From an uncultured Clostridiaceae bacterium (GTDB lineage: Bacteria > Bacillota > Clostridia > TANB77 > CAG-508): DNA of 64,000 bases. The stretch covers positions 1-64,000 of the forward strand of contig CANSJQ010000004.1 in assembly GCA_947647275.1 (NCBI GenBank). The letters are read 5' to 3'. Of this stretch, positions 9,040-19,601 are shown one piece after another (within the stretch, counting starts at the first letter, position 1; each line of letters begins with the position of its first letter). The position numbers and the translations under genes are program-made. A model generated the notes under the pieces. That model was not told the origin of the DNA. It saw only the letters and a program-made list of their open reading frames with translations, and did not search any database.

Positions 9040-12000
9040 ATGAACATTATTATAGAAGAACTTATAAAGCTTTCAAAGTTTCAAGAATATATAAAGAAAA
9101 TAGAAGAAAAAAATAGTCCGATTACAATATCGGGCTTATCTGACGTTGGAAAAGTGCAGTTTATTGCAGGAACTTATGAAAGTACAAAAAAGCCTATATG
9201 TATAGTAACTTATAATGAAATACAGGCTAAAAATATAATCAAAAATTTATCGTTTTTTGAAAGTGATATTCATTATTTCCCAAAAAGAGAAATTGTTCCT
9301 TATGATTTTATTGCAGAAAGTAAGGATCTACCATATGAAAGAATAAATGTACTTAATAAATTACAGCAAGGAAAAGTAAAAATTATAGTAACGACAGTAG
9401 AAGCTCTTATGCAAAAAATGATTAGTAAAAAAGAACTATATAAAAACATAATTAGATTAAAAGTTGGAGATAATTGTAATTTAGAAACTATAAAGGAAAA
9501 GCTAATTTCATTAGGATATGAAAGAAACGATTTGGTAGAAACAAAGTCACAGTTTAGTATAAGAGGTGGAATTATTGATATAGCTACTCACGAAAAGAAA
9601 GGTATAAGAATTGAATTTTGGGGAGATGATGTAGATTCAATACGTGAATTTAATATATCTTCTCAGCGTTCAGAACTTATGCTAGAAGAAGCAAACATTT
9701 ACCCAGCACATGAATTATTATTAGAAGCATCATTAGAAGAAATACAAAAAAGAATATTAGAAAATGAAGATAATTTTAAAGATAAAGAATATCAAAATAA
9801 AGTAGAACAAATAAAAAATGAAGATGCAGAATTAATAAAATCAGGAGATTACTTAAGCAAAATAGATAAATACTTTAATAACTTTTACTACTCACAAAAT
9901 ACACTTTTAGATTATTTAAAAGATGAATTCCTAATTATTTTTGACGAATACTCAAAAATAAAACAAAGGAAGGAAAATATAATAATTGAAAATAATAACT
10001 TAATTAAGTCTTTAATGGAAAAAGGAAGGTTTGTTCCTCAAGCTATACACAATATTAGCATATATGATTACAATTTAGGAGAAGGTCAAATTCTATATTT
10101 AGAAAAACAAGATATTGCTTTATCTAAAACAAGTCCTATAAAATTTACATTTGATTATAGAGATGTAAACTATTATAAAAGTGAAATAGAACTATTATTT
10201 GATGATATAAAGAAAAATATAAATGATAAAAAAATAATAGTTTTAGCAGGAAATGAAGAAGAAACAAATAAATTTGGTGCATTACTTACACAGCAAGATA
10301 TAGCAAATAAAGTTTTAACTACAAGTATGCAAATAGTAAAAAAAGAAGATATAAGTAAACAAAAGAAAAACTTAGTATTAGTAATGCAAGGTAGACTATC
10401 AGGAGGATTTGAAAGCTATGACCAAAAACTAATTATAATTTCAGGAGAAGAGTTATTTGTTTCAAATAATAAGAAAAAAAGAAAACCAAGTAAAGTTTTT
10501 AAACAAGGCGAAAAAGTAGTATTTTCAGACTTAAAAGTAGGAGACTATGTAGTTCACAAAGCACATGGTATAGGTCAATTTATTGGTGTAAATACAATAA
10601 AAACAGAAGGTATAACAAAAGATTATATAAAAATAAGATACAAAAATGATGACATGTTATACATTCCAACAAATGACTTAGATAGTATAAGAAAATACAT
10701 AGGAGAAGGAGAAGCAATTCCTAAAATTAATAAATTAGGAAGTAAAGAATGGGAAAACACTAAAGCTAGAGTAAAGAAAAATTTACAAGAAATAGCAAAA
10801 GAACTAATAGAGCTATACGCAAAAAGGCAAAAAGTAAAAGGCTTTGCATTCTCAAAAGACACACCATGGCAAAAAGAATTTGAAGATAGTTTCCCTTATG
10901 CAGAAACAGAAGACCAACTTCGTTGTATAGAAGAAACAAAAAAAGATATGGAAGCATCTAAGCCAATGGATAGGCTTCTATGTGGAGATGTAGGGTATGG
11001 AAAAACAGAAGTAGCAATACGTGCAGCATTTAAAGCCGTCATAGACCAAAAACAGGTTGCATACTTAGTACCAACAACAGTTTTGGCAAATCAACAATAT
11101 GAAAGTTTTAAAGCTAGAATGGAAAACTTTGCAATAAAAGTTGAACTTCTAAACAGATTTAGAACAAAAAAGGAGCAAGAAGAAGCAATAAGAAAACTAA
11201 AACTAGGAGAGGTAGATGTAGTAATAGGAACACATAGATTACTAAGTAAAGACGTAGAATTTAAAGACTTAGGACTTCTAATAATAGATGAAGAGCAACG
11301 TTTTGGAGTTAAAGATAAAGAAAAAATAAAACAATACAAAAATTCTATAGATGTTTTAACAATGACAGCAACACCAATACCAAGAACACTTCATATGTCA
11401 ATTGTAGGCGTACGTGATATGAGCGTTATATATGAACCACCACAAAATAGAAGACCAGTTCAAACTTATGTTATTGAATATGATGAAGAAATAATAAAAG
11501 AAGCAATAACAAAAGAATTAGAAAGAAATGGGCAAGTATTTTACCTATATAATAATGTAGAAGGAATAGAAGCAAAGGCGATTAAGCTTCAAAATTTAGT
11601 ACCAGAAGCAAAAACTTCTTTTGCTCATGGAAAGATGAGTGGAAAAGAACTAGAAGAAATAATGTTAGACTTCATAAATGGAGACTCAAATGTACTAGTA
11701 TGTACAACAATTCTAGAATCTGGAATAGATATTCCAAATGCGAACACAATAATAGTGGAAAATGCAGATAGATTGGGATTAGCACAATTATATCAAATAA
11801 GAGGTAGAGTAGGAAGAAGTGATAAACAAGCATATGCATATGTTACTTATAAAAGAGACAAACTATTATCAGAAGTAGCAGATAAACGTTTAAAAGCAAT
11901 AAAAGAATTTACAGAGTTTGGATCAGGCTTTAAAATAGCAATGAGAGACTTAGAAATAAGAGGAGCAGGAAGCATGTTACGGAGAAATGCAAGCAGGACA

Positions 12001-12535
12001 CATGGAACAAGTAGGATATGACACATACTGTAAGCTTTTAGACGAAGTAGTAAAGGAAATGCAGGGTATAGAAATAGTAGAGGAAGAAGATATACAAATA
12101 GATATAGCAGTTTCAAGCTATATACCAGATGAATTTATAGAAAGCTCAGCTCAGAAAATAGAAATATACCAAAATATAGCACTATGTAGAACAGAAGAAG
12201 ACATACAAAATGTTATAGATGAAATAATAGATAGATTTGGGACTATTCCAAGAGAAGTAGAAAATTTAATAGAAGTAGCAAGAATAAAGAATTTAGCACG
12301 AAAAGTAGGAATAACCAAAATTTCAGAAAAGCAAGCTGGAATTGTATTTGTATATGATAGTCAAAAGTTTAATGCAGAAGCTGTAACTAAACTTGCACAC
12401 AAATACTCAAATACATTAAAATTCTCACCAGGATATGCTACATTAAAAATAAACAAAACTTCAGATAAACAAATTTTAGGAGATATTAAGGAATATTTGA
12501 TGTCGAATTTTGTGGACGAAAAGTTGGAAAAATAA
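9040..12535 (+). CDS. mfd: transcription-repair coupling factor Mfd, read through a +1 shift at CGG
   Basis: 1,164 residues when joined, normal for Mfd, which removes stalled RNA polymerase and recruits UvrA. Seen in order: UvrB-like N-terminal module with FPKREIVPYDF and RGGIIDIATH; the RNA polymerase-interacting CarD-like domain (KVGDYVVHKAHGIGQFIG); RecG-type helicase with GDVGYGKTEVAIRAA, DEEQRFGV and TMTATPIPRTL. At 11980-11982, between GSML and the TRG motif region, the zero frame reads CGG and stops 14 codons on. Skipping C11980 gives GSMLGEMQAGHMEQVGYD and an open frame to 12535. A -10 box TATAAT (9011-9016) and AAAGGAG precede it. Confidence 0.9.
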
Positions 12536-12668
12536 AAGAGAAATGCTCGGTTTATACGAATAAATGTATTATAATAAAAACGAAATTCTTAATTTAATTA
12601 TATTATGACACAAAAAATAAAATTGTAAATACTAATTTTAAAAAATCCAGAAAGGAAAAATAAAAAAT

Positions 12669-13457
12669 ATGCAAGTTATAACTAGTAAAGATAACGAAAT
12701 TATAAAAAATATAAAAAAATTAAAGGAAAAAAAATATAGAGATCAAACAGGAGAATATATAATAGAAGGAATTAAACTAGTATCAGAAGCAATTAGTGAA
12801 AATGTAAAAATAGGCAAAATAGTAGTTTGTGAAGATTGCCAAACAGATGGAAGCATTCCTAAGGACTTAATGTATGAAATAGCAAAATATGATTGCGTAT
12901 ATGTATCAAAAAAGGTATTTGCTTCAATTTCAGATGTAAACACTCCACAAGGAATATTAGCTGTAATAAAGAAATGCTCTTCAAAAGAAGAAATATCATA
13001 TAACGAAGATATAATATTAGTATTAGATGCAATAGCAGACCCAGGAAACTTAGGAACTATATTAAGAACAGCAGATAGTGTAAATCTAAAACAAATAATA
13101 TTATCACAAAACTGTGCAGACCCATATAACCCAAAAGTAGTACGTTCAACAATGGGAGCAATATTTAGACTAAATATTATAGAAAGTAAAAATATAATAG
13201 AAACTTTAAAAGAAATAAAGAAAAATAAATATAAAATAGTTGCAACATCATTAGAAACAAATGAAAGTATATATACAATAGATTTAAATAGAAAAGCAAT
13301 AATAATAGGAAACGAGGCAAATGGTGTTTCAAAAGAAGTGTTAGAAATAGCGAACGAAAAAATAAAAATACCAATGCTAGGAAAAACAGAAAGTTTAAAT
13401 GCAGCAGTAGCTACAGGGGTTATTTTGTATGAATATGTGAGAAGAAAAATGAAATAG
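12669..13457 (+). CDS. TrmH/SpoU-family 23S rRNA or tRNA 2'-O-ribose methyltransferase
   Basis: 262 residues. The N-terminal substrate-binding domain (TSKDNEIIKNIKKLKEKKYRD) precedes a SPOUT methyltransferase fold with the three family motifs: LDAIADPGNLGTILRTAD (about residues 116-133), IIIGNEANGVS and IPMLGKTESLNAAVATGVIL, which form the SAM-binding knot. It uses SAM to methylate a ribose in structured RNA. The exact nucleotide cannot be assigned. AAAGGAAAAA precedes ATG. It follows mfd by 133 bp. Confidence 0.88.
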   Translation: MQVITSKDNEIIKNIKKLKEKKYRDQTGEYIIEGIKLVSEAISENVKIGKIVVCEDCQTDGSIPKDLMYEIAKYDCVYVSKKVFASISDVNTPQGILAVIKKCSSKEEISYNEDIILVLDAIADPGNLGTILRTADSVNLKQIILSQNCADPYNPKVVRSTMGAIFRLNIIESKNIIETLKEIKKNKYKIVATSLETNESIYTIDLNRKAIIIGNEANGVSKEVLEIANEKIKIPMLGKTESLNAAVATGVILYEYVRRKMK

Positions 13458-13510
13458 TGTCAGCAATTTACCAAGCTATTTTTATTGTATAATAAAAATA
13501 ACTTGATAAA

Positions 13511-13540
13511 TGTAAGGGCGTGGCCTTGTGTCCGCCCGCG
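13511..13540. repeat. dispersed GTAGGGGC-type repeat, copy 1
   Basis: Intergenic TAAGGGCGTGGCCTTGTG followed by TCCGCCCGCG. Near-copies lie at 13889-13920, 51808-51835 and 52418-52510, and relatives at 18961-19052 and 20983-21112. Confidence 0.7.
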
Positions 13541-13674
13541 TTGTAAAGCTAATTTTTTTCACATTTGGAAAAAATCAAACTAGATATTGAAAATTAAAAT
13601 AAAATATAGTATAATTATGTATAGTAACTTGTAAAACTGTTTAAGTATATTAACTAAGGCAGGGGGATATTTAA

Positions 13675-13836
13675 ATGATAAAAATAATGAACAAAGATGA
13701 CGACTATGTAATGATTTATTCAGAAAGTCAAGAAGTTATTAATTATCTGAAAAATAACACAAAAACAACATTAGAAATGCTATATGAAGGCTGTCCAGCA
13801 ATTATAGTAAGAAAAGAAAAAGGAAAAGCGGTATAA
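13675..13836 (+). CDS. small protein of 53 residues, unknown
   Basis: ATG 13675 follows AGGGGGAT and the frame runs 53 codons: MIKIMNKDDDYVMIYSESQ, then a hydrophilic end with EGCPAIIVRKEKG. A terminator hairpin directly at its stop (13829-13857) supports an independent gene. No family is recognised. Confidence 0.55.
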   Translation: MIKIMNKDDDYVMIYSESQEVINYLKNNTKTTLEMLYEGCPAIIVRKEKGKAV

Positions 13837-13857
13837 TCTATTTGATTATGCCGTTTT
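13829..13857 (+). terminator. intrinsic terminator overlapping the stop of the 53-residue gene
   Basis: Stem CGGTATAATC / GATTATGCCG (one G-T pair) with loop TATTT, followed by TTTTATT. Confidence 0.75.
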
Positions 13858-13888
13858 ATTATTGAATAGTAAAAATCGATTTAAAAAT

Positions 13889-13920
13889 GTAGGGGCGTGG
13901 CCTTGTGTCCATCTGCGTAG
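13889..13920. repeat. dispersed GTAGGGGC-type repeat, copy 2
   Basis: GTAGGGGCGTGGCCTTGTG plus TCCATCTGCG, nearly identical to the copy at 13511. The rest of the gap to 14079 is AT-rich with no gene visible. Confidence 0.7.
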
Positions 13921-14079
13921 CCAAGCCACTTTTATTCTAGTATGTGAAAGATTGATTTTAATTGTAGTGGTAGGTTATTAACAGTGTGCATATTAAACCA
14001 GCAATCTTGTTAATTAAATACTCTTTTGTAAGTATATAATAAAAAAATGTAAAAAATAGAAAATTTTTCAAAAGAAGTA

Positions 14080-14108
14080 TTGACTTATGTAAAATAGTGT
14101 GCTAAAAT
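14080..14108 (+). promoter_or_regulatory. vegetative promoter of the large non-coding RNA
   Basis: TTGACT (14080-14085), a 17-nt spacer and TAAAAT (14103-14108) predict a transcription start near 14115, immediately before the first RNA hairpin. Confidence 0.75.
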
Positions 14109-14114
14109 AAGATT

Positions 14115-14853
14115 GTAAGTGTTCAAGGAACACTGTATATGCAACTGCCCTCAACACACATTAGTGTTGAGTATGGCGAAACCTAACCGTTTATATCGTA
14201 TTTAGCGTAGGAGGCGCAGAAGCATGATCAGAGGACCGACTAACAAAAATTGTGCTAAAAGGAAAAGGAGATCGGTGCTGCGGCGGCCCAGTCACTAAAG
14301 GTGAAGCGCGGGCCGCATGGACCTATCGGGCGGGTAAAAGTCCCGAAAACCGGAGCCACCAAAGGGTGGGATGCGATCGAGACCGCGGTGCGGTCTGGCC
14401 AACAGGAGGGAAAATGAAGCTATGAAAAGAAAAAATCGGCTGTTTCCCAGTGGTTTTGCCTAGCTGGAGTGGTGCACTTTTACATTAAAAGTGCAAGAAG
14501 ATGCGAAATGTGAGAGCCTATACATCTTCCATACCACGGTAATTAAATGGACTAAGGCTCAACTTAGTAAAGCGCCGCGATGCGGCGGAAAAAATCCTAG
14601 AATGCCTACGGTGGCCACGGAGCGCGCGGCCAGAGACACTAGGTGGTCGCCGATGGGCGATCGAATCAATGCCTAGCCTGTCCGGCCGCGGGGAGCGCGG
14701 CTGGGGGGTAGGTAAGTCGCATAGGTGTGGCAAAGTTAGATTCCCGAGGCAATGTGGAACGGCGCATATATAGCAGCCGTGACTACTCGGGAATGCCACC
14801 AGAAGGTGTGGCGAAAAGGGAGCGTTATCCGGAACGGGGCGCTTCTCTTTTTT
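14115..14853 (+). ncRNA. large (about 740 nt) GC-rich structured non-coding RNA, class not assigned
   Basis: A sharply GC-rich island in an AT-rich genome, bounded by a consensus promoter and an intrinsic terminator (stem near 14819-14846, then T-run). It is packed with strong hairpins: 14119-14133 (GTGTTC/GAACAC), 14150-14171 (CTCAACAC/GTGTTGAG), 14283-14316 (GCGGCCC/GGGCCGC), 14380-14394 (GACCGC/GCGGTC), 14473-14495 (TGCACTTTTA stem), 14572-14586 (CGCCGC stem), 14646-14659, 14682-14705 and 14759-14780, and long-range arms TTCCCGAG near 14741 with CTCGGGAA near 14787. Small open frames inside have abnormal Arg/Pro-rich composition and are not credible. It lacks RNase P and tmRNA hallmarks. 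Size and ornate fold suggest the OLE/ROOL/GOLLD kind of giant RNA, but I cannot assign it. Confidence 0.85.
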
Positions 14854-14863
14854 CTATTAAATA

Positions 14864-14892
14864 TTGAAAAAACACATTAGAAGTATTATAAT
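14864..14892 (+). promoter_or_regulatory. promoter of the 14958 membrane-protein gene
   Basis: TTGAAA (14864-14869), a 17-nt spacer and TATAAT (14887-14892), directly after the RNA terminator. The downstream gene is therefore transcribed separately from the RNA. Confidence 0.75.
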
Positions 14893-14957
14893 ATACCTAT
14901 GTAACAAGTAAAAGATACATTAAAACAATCATTAATGTAGAAAAGGAGAAAAAGAAT

Positions 14958-15554
14958 ATGGAAAGAAATCGGAAATTAGTTTTTGACGAGAGAGTTTATA
15001 AAAAAGAAGAAAAAAGAGTAAAAAGATTTAAAACAATTGTTATTTTAATTTTAATTTTATGTATTATTATGGTACCATTTATAAAAGTAATGACATATAA
15101 TAAAATTAAAGTAAAAAACCAGACTTATATTGATACTGCAATGGATGTGTGGTATAACGGAATAGAAGATATTAAATATACTAAATTAGAAATAAGCATT
15201 TTAGACGACGATAATATCAAATACGAACATATCTACAAAATGGGAATAAATTCTATTGGAGCTAATAAACTTCAAATAAGTATATTAGTAGATGATAAGT
15301 ATTGGATAATCCAAAAAGGAAATACAATAAAAATAGCAGATAATTCAGGAAGTATTGCTAAATTAGAATTTGATGAAAGTGGTGTAAAAATAATAAATGA
15401 AAAAATAATACGAGATATTATTATATCAATTTTCTTAATATTTATGCTCATATGTATAGCAATTGTAGTTATTGATGTATATGAAGAAAATAGAAGAATA
15501 AGGATGATAAAAGATATGGAAAAACTTTCAAATCCTAACGATACTATATTTTAA
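14958..15554 (+). CDS. two-helix membrane protein, unknown
   Basis: 198 residues. A basic N terminus (ERVYKKEEKRVKRFK) is followed by a membrane helix (about residues 27-48), a beta-rich extracytoplasmic segment of about 100 residues (DTAMDVWYNGIEDIKYTK), a second helix (about 150-172) and a short charged tail. No family is recognised. It is the nearest protein gene to the large RNA and could be a partner by analogy with OLE RNA and its membrane proteins, but its topology (two helices) differs from OapA. Codon 5 is an in-frame CGG (14970-14972), read straight through. Confidence 0.65.
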   Translation: MERNRKLVFDERVYKKEEKRVKRFKTIVILILILCIIMVPFIKVMTYNKIKVKNQTYIDTAMDVWYNGIEDIKYTKLEISILDDDNIKYEHIYKMGINSIGANKLQISILVDDKYWIIQKGNTIKIADNSGSIAKLEFDESGVKIINEKIIRDIIISIFLIFMLICIAIVVIDVYEENRRIRMIKDMEKLSNPNDTIF

Positions 15555-15558
15555 AATA

Positions 15559-15593
15559 AAAAATGGAAAGATTTTTTTAATCTTTCCATTTTT
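15559..15593. terminator. bidirectional terminator
   Basis: Stem AAAAATGGAAAGATT and complement around TTTTT, between convergent genes (14958 gene and asnS). Confidence 0.85.
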
Positions 15594-15598
15594 CTATT

Positions 15599-16990
15599 CT
15601 AAAACTCACAATTCTTAGGTGTTCTAGGGAATGGTATAACATCACGAATATTTTGCATTCCAGTTAAGTACATCATCATTCTTTCAAAACCTAAACCAAA
15701 ACCAGCATGTTCGCTGCTTCCAAATCTACGCAAATCTAAATACCACCAGTAATCTTCTTCTTTTAAGCCAAGTTCTTTAATTCTTGTTCTCAATTTTTCT
15801 ATGTCATCTTCTCTTTGGCTACCGCCAATTAATTCACCAATACCAGGAACTAAAAGGTCTGTTGCTGCAACTGTTTTACCATCTGGGTTTTGTTTCATAT
15901 AAAAAGCTTTAATTTCTTTTGGGTAATCTGTAACAAATACAGGTTTTCCAAATACAACTTCACTTAAATATCTTTCATGTTCTGTTTGAATATCTGTACC
16001 CCAAGTAACTTTATACTCAAATTTATCATTATTTTTCTCAAGTTCTTTTATAGCATCTGTGTAGCTTATTCTTCCAAATTCAGAATTAATAACATTATTT
16101 AATCTTTCTAATAAACCAGGCGCTACGAATTTGTCGAAAAATTCCATTTCTTCGGGAGCATTTTCTAAAACATATGAAATTATATATTTAATCATATCTT
16201 CAGCTAAGTCCATGTCATCTTGTAAGTTAGCAAAACATATTTCAGGTTCAATCATCCAAAATTCAGCAGCATGTTTTACAGTATTTGAATTTTCAGCTCT
16301 AAAAGTTGGACCAAAAGTATATACATTTCTAAAAGCAAAAGCATAGTTTTCAACATCTAATTGCCCACTTACTGTTAAGTGAGAATTTTTACCAAAGAAA
16401 TCTTTGGAATAATCAACACTTCCGTCTTCATTTTTAGGAACATTTTCTAAATCCAAAGTTGAAACTGTAAACATTTCTCCTGCACCTTCACAGTCACTAG
16501 AAGTAATAAGTGGTGTATGAACATATACAAAACCTCTTTCTTGAAAGAACTTGTGAATAGCATATGAAAGTACACTACGAACTCTAAACACTGCATTAAA
16601 AGTATTTGTTCTAGGGCGTAAATATGAAATAGTTCTTAAATATTCAAAAGTATGTCTTTTCTTTTGAAGTGGATAATCACTATCTGCCACATCAAAAACT
16701 TCGATACGGCTTGCTTTTATTTCAAAAGGTTGCTTAGCATTTTCAGTAACTACAAGTTTACCTGTAACAATAATTGAAGAACTAATACTTAATTTACAAA
16801 TATCATCAAAATTGCTTAAGTTATTATCAAAAACAATTTGCACATTCTTAAAAAATGAACCATCATTTAACTCAATAAATCCGAAAGTTTTAGAATCCCT
16901 AACAGTTCTAACCCAACCAGAAACCTTAATTTCTTTATCAGAATAATTTTTAGTATTCCTATATAAATCTTTTACTAATACATTTTCCAT
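15599..16990 (-). CDS. asnS: asparaginyl-tRNA synthetase
   Basis: 463 residues, normal length. An N-terminal OB-fold anticodon-binding domain ([22 protein letters not shown]) leads to a class II catalytic core. Motif 2 is around FRAENSNT...EFWMIEPE, and motif 3 is [20 protein letters not shown] ending IPFPRTP. It charges tRNA-Asn with Asn, so this organism need not rely only on transamidation. GGAGG precedes the ATG at 16990. It is divergent from aspS, with which it shares a 198-bp promoter region. Confidence 0.95.
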   Translation of the reverse strand: MENVLVKDLYRNTKNYSDKEIKVSGWVRTVRDSKTFGFIELNDGSFFKNVQIVFDNNLSNFDDICKLSISSSIIVTGKLVVTENAKQPFEIKASRIEVFDVADSDYPLQKKRHTFEYLRTISYLRPRTNTFNAVFRVRSVLSYAIHKFFQERGFVYVHTPLITSSDCEGAGEMFTVSTLDLENVPKNEDGSVDYSKDFFGKNSHLTVSGQLDVENYAFAFRNVYTFGPTFRAENSNTVKHAAEFWMIEPEICFANLQDDMDLAEDMIKYIISYVLENAPEEMEFFDKFVAPGLLERLNNVINSEFGRISYTDAIKELEKNNDKFEYKVTWGTDIQTEHERYLSEVVFGKPVFVTDYPKEIKAFYMKQNPDGKTVAATDLLVPGIGELIGGSQREDDIEKLRTRIKELGLKEEDYWWYLDLRRFGSSEHAGFGLGFERMMMYLTGMQNIRDVIPFPRTPKNCEF

Positions 16991-17188
16991 AATAAATTAA
17001 TTTCCTCCTATATAAGTATTTTGCAATTTAAAAGAATTATACAACAATAAGCATTATAAAACAAGAGTAAAAAGTAAAAAGCACTAAATAATACAAAAAT
17101 TACTAAGGTTTCATTGACTTTTAAAATATATGAATGTATAATTTATAAAGATTTTAAGGACTTAAATACTTTAAAGGGGGAACTTTAA

Positions 17189-18950
17189 ATGGAAAATAAA
17201 TATAGAAACCACACATGTGGTGAATTAACAATTAAAAACGTAGGAGAAGAAGTAAAATTAGCAGGCTGGGTTCAAAGAATAAGAAACCTAGGAGCTATGA
17301 AATTTATAGATTTAAGAGATGAAGCACGGTATTACTCAAATAGTTATAAATGAAGAATCAGAAGTAAATGCCGATGAATTAGTAACAGAATGTGTTATAG
17401 GAGTTACAGGTGAAGTTTTAGAGCGTTCAAATAAGAATACAAAAATTCCAACAGGAGAAATAGAAATAAAAGCAAACAAAATAGAAATGCTTGGAAAATG
17501 TAAAAATGTACTTCCATTCGAAGTAAACTCAGAAAAAGCAGATATTTCGCAAGTAAAAGAAGATTTAAGACTTCAATACAGATTCTTAGACTTAAGAAAT
17601 GATAAAATACACAAAAATATTTTACTTCGTTCAAAAGTTCTAAAATTTTTAAGAGATAAAATGGACGAAATGGGATTTCCAGAAATTCAAACACCAATAT
17701 TAGCAAACTCATCACCAGAAGGAGCAAGAGATTTCTTAGTACCAAGTAGGTTACACGCAGGAGAATTTTATGCGCTTCCACAAGCACCACAACAATTTAA
17801 ACAACTATTAATGGTATCAGGCTTTAATAAATATTTTCAACTAGCACCATGTTTCAGAGATGAAGACCCACGTGCAGATAGAGCACCAGGAGAATTCTAT
17901 CAATTAGATTTCGAAATGAGCTTCGCAACCCAAGAGGAAGTTTTAGCAGTATTAGAAGAAATATTCACATCAGCATTTAAGCACTTCACAACATGGAAGG
18001 TAGATGAAGCACCATTTTTAAGAATTCCATATAAAGAAGCAATGGAAAAATACGGAATAGATAAACCAGACTTAAGAAACCCACTTATAATACAAGATGC
18101 TACAAGTATTTTTGAAGGAACAGAATTCGGCGCATTTAAAGATAAAACAATAAAAGCTATAGTAGTTCCAAATGGAGCAGAACAAGGAAGAAAATTCTTT
18201 GATAATATGACAGAATTTGCAGTAAATGAAGCAGGAGCAAAAGGTCTAGCATGGGTAAAACTAACTGAAGAAGGACCAGTAGGTGGAATTGCTAAATTTG
18301 TAACTGAAGAAGTAAAACAAGATTTAGAAAATAAATTAGGAGCAAAAACAGGTGATAGCCTATTCTTTATAGCAGATGAATTTAAAACAGCACAAAAAAT
18401 AGCAGGTTTAGTACGTATAGAACTAGGAAAACGTTTAGATTTAATAGAAAAAGACGCATATCGTTTCTGCTTTATAGTAGATTTCCCAATGTATGAATAT
18501 AATGAAGAAGAAGACAAAATAGACTTTAACCACAATCCATTCTCAATGCCACAAGGAGGAATGGAAGCACTAAAAGAAATGAACCCATTAGATATATTAG
18601 CATACCAATATGACGTAGTATGTAATGGCTACGAAATGGCATCAGGAGCAGTAAGAAACCACAACCCAGAACTAATGGTAAAAGCTTTCGACATAGCAGG
18701 ATATAGCGAAAAAGAAGTAGAAACAAGGTTTGGAGCTTTATATAATGCATTCCAATATGGAACACCACCACACGCAGGTGCAGCACCAGGAGTAGATAGA
18801 ATGATAATGCTAATGACAAACGAAGATAACCTAAGAGAAATAATAGCATTTCCAAAAAATAAAAAAGCAAGAGATGTACTTATGGGAGCACCAAGTAGGG
18901 TAACAGAGGAACAATTAAAAGATGTTCATATTAAATTAATAGAAGAATAG
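17189..18950 (+). CDS. aspS: aspartyl-tRNA synthetase, read through a +1 shift at CGG
   Basis: The start is ATG 17189 after AAAGGGGG. The first 46 codons give the OB-fold ([23 protein letters not shown]). The zero frame then hits CGG (17327-17329) and ends eight codons on. Skipping C17327 gives [14 protein letters not shown] and the complete enzyme to 18950, 586 residues, normal for bacterial AspRS. Class II marks downstream: [29 protein letters not shown], a GAD insertion domain, and [19 protein letters not shown]. The enzyme is essential unless a second copy exists, so the frame break must be tolerated, corrected or artefactual. Confidence 0.92.
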
Positions 18951-18960
18951 TAAAAAATAA

Positions 18961-19052
18961 TGTAGGGGTCGGACCAATGGGAGACCCACAACTTCGAAGA
19001 AATTACCTAAATAAATAATTAAATGTAGGGGCACTGGGGACGGTGCCCTTTA
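18961..19052. repeat. two GTAGGGGC-type repeats after aspS
   Basis: TGTAGGGGTCGGACCAATGG with GAGACCCAC (18961-18990), and TGTAGGGGCACTGGGGACGG with TGCCC (19023-19048), the latter a hairpin GGGCAC/GTGCCC. This intergenic pair belongs to the dispersed family. Confidence 0.65.
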
Positions 19053-19151
19053 ATTGTCAAAATAAAACGAACAAATTTTCATAAAACTATTGACAACCCC
19101 TCTATATAATGATATTATCTCATCATAATAATTCAAAGAAGAGGTGATTTT

Positions 19152-19391
19152 ATGGAGAACAAAAATCCAGTGGCAAATTACCAAATCGAAGAAATAAATG
19201 AACTTTTAAATGAAATAAAAAATGAACAAAATAATTTGTCAGAAAACTTACAAAAGAATTTTTCTACTATTATTAGTAAACTAATGAAAATGCAAGAATA
19301 CAACAAAATAGCTGACATGACAAATCAAGTATTTGAAATGAGAATGTCAAATATAGAGGATTTGCTATTTAAAATAAGTGCAAAAATATAA
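19152..19391 (+). CDS. small coiled-coil protein, unknown
   Basis: 79 residues, hydrophilic and almost entirely helical, with heptad-like spacing (NYQIEEINELLNEIKNEQNN onward). AAGAGGTG precedes the ATG and a terminator (19396-19426) follows. No family is recognised. Confidence 0.65.
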   Translation: MENKNPVANYQIEEINELLNEIKNEQNNLSENLQKNFSTIISKLMKMQEYNKIADMTNQVFEMRMSNIEDLLFKISAKI

Positions 19392-19395
19392 AATA

Positions 19396-19426
19396 AAAAG
19401 TGGACATTATAAAAATGTCCATTTTT
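19396..19426 (+). terminator. intrinsic terminator
   Basis: Stem TGGACATT/AATGTCCA followed by TTTTT. Confidence 0.8.
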
Positions 19427-19479
19427 CTATATTCTTAGGAAAGTCATCCGCGACAGAGGTGAGTTTCCTAAGAATATAG
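19427..19479. repeat. perfect 16-bp inverted repeat, intergenic
   Basis: Arms CTATATTCTTAGGAAA and exact complement around 21 bp. A second imperfect palindrome (about 19492-19532, centred on GTGGC-TTT-GCCAC) follows. The arm resembles that of the 18-bp palindrome at 43490, hinting at a small mobile or regulatory repeat. Confidence 0.7.
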
Positions 19480-19601
19480 TTATGGAAGGATTAGATTTTC
19501 TTATGTGGCTTTGCCACTTAGAAAATTTTATTCTTGTTTTCTATTGAAAAAAATAAATAATAAATGTAAAATATAGTAACAGTAAAGGAAGAGGTAAAAA
19601 T

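Noticed and set aside
9040..12535. Two separate genes for mfd (993 and 182 residues)
   Set aside because: The two frames together give one collinear Mfd with no gap at the CGG junction, and the second part has no ribosome site.
14491..14799. Open frames inside the GC-rich island (61 and 93 residues)
   Set aside because: Overlapping on opposite strands, Arg/Pro/Ser-rich composition unlike any gene in the window, no good ribosome sites, and better explained by the structured RNA.
14115..14853. The large RNA as RNase P RNA, tmRNA, SRP RNA or group II intron
   Set aside because: No GAGGAAAGTCC-type P4 element, no tmRNA termini or tag frame, no GGAAG/AGCA SRP core, no domain V AGC...GAAA hairpin and no reverse transcriptase.
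17319..18950. aspS starting at ATG 17319
   Set aside because: This start lacks a ribosome site and would omit the OB-fold residues encoded from 17189, which has AAAGGGGG upstream.
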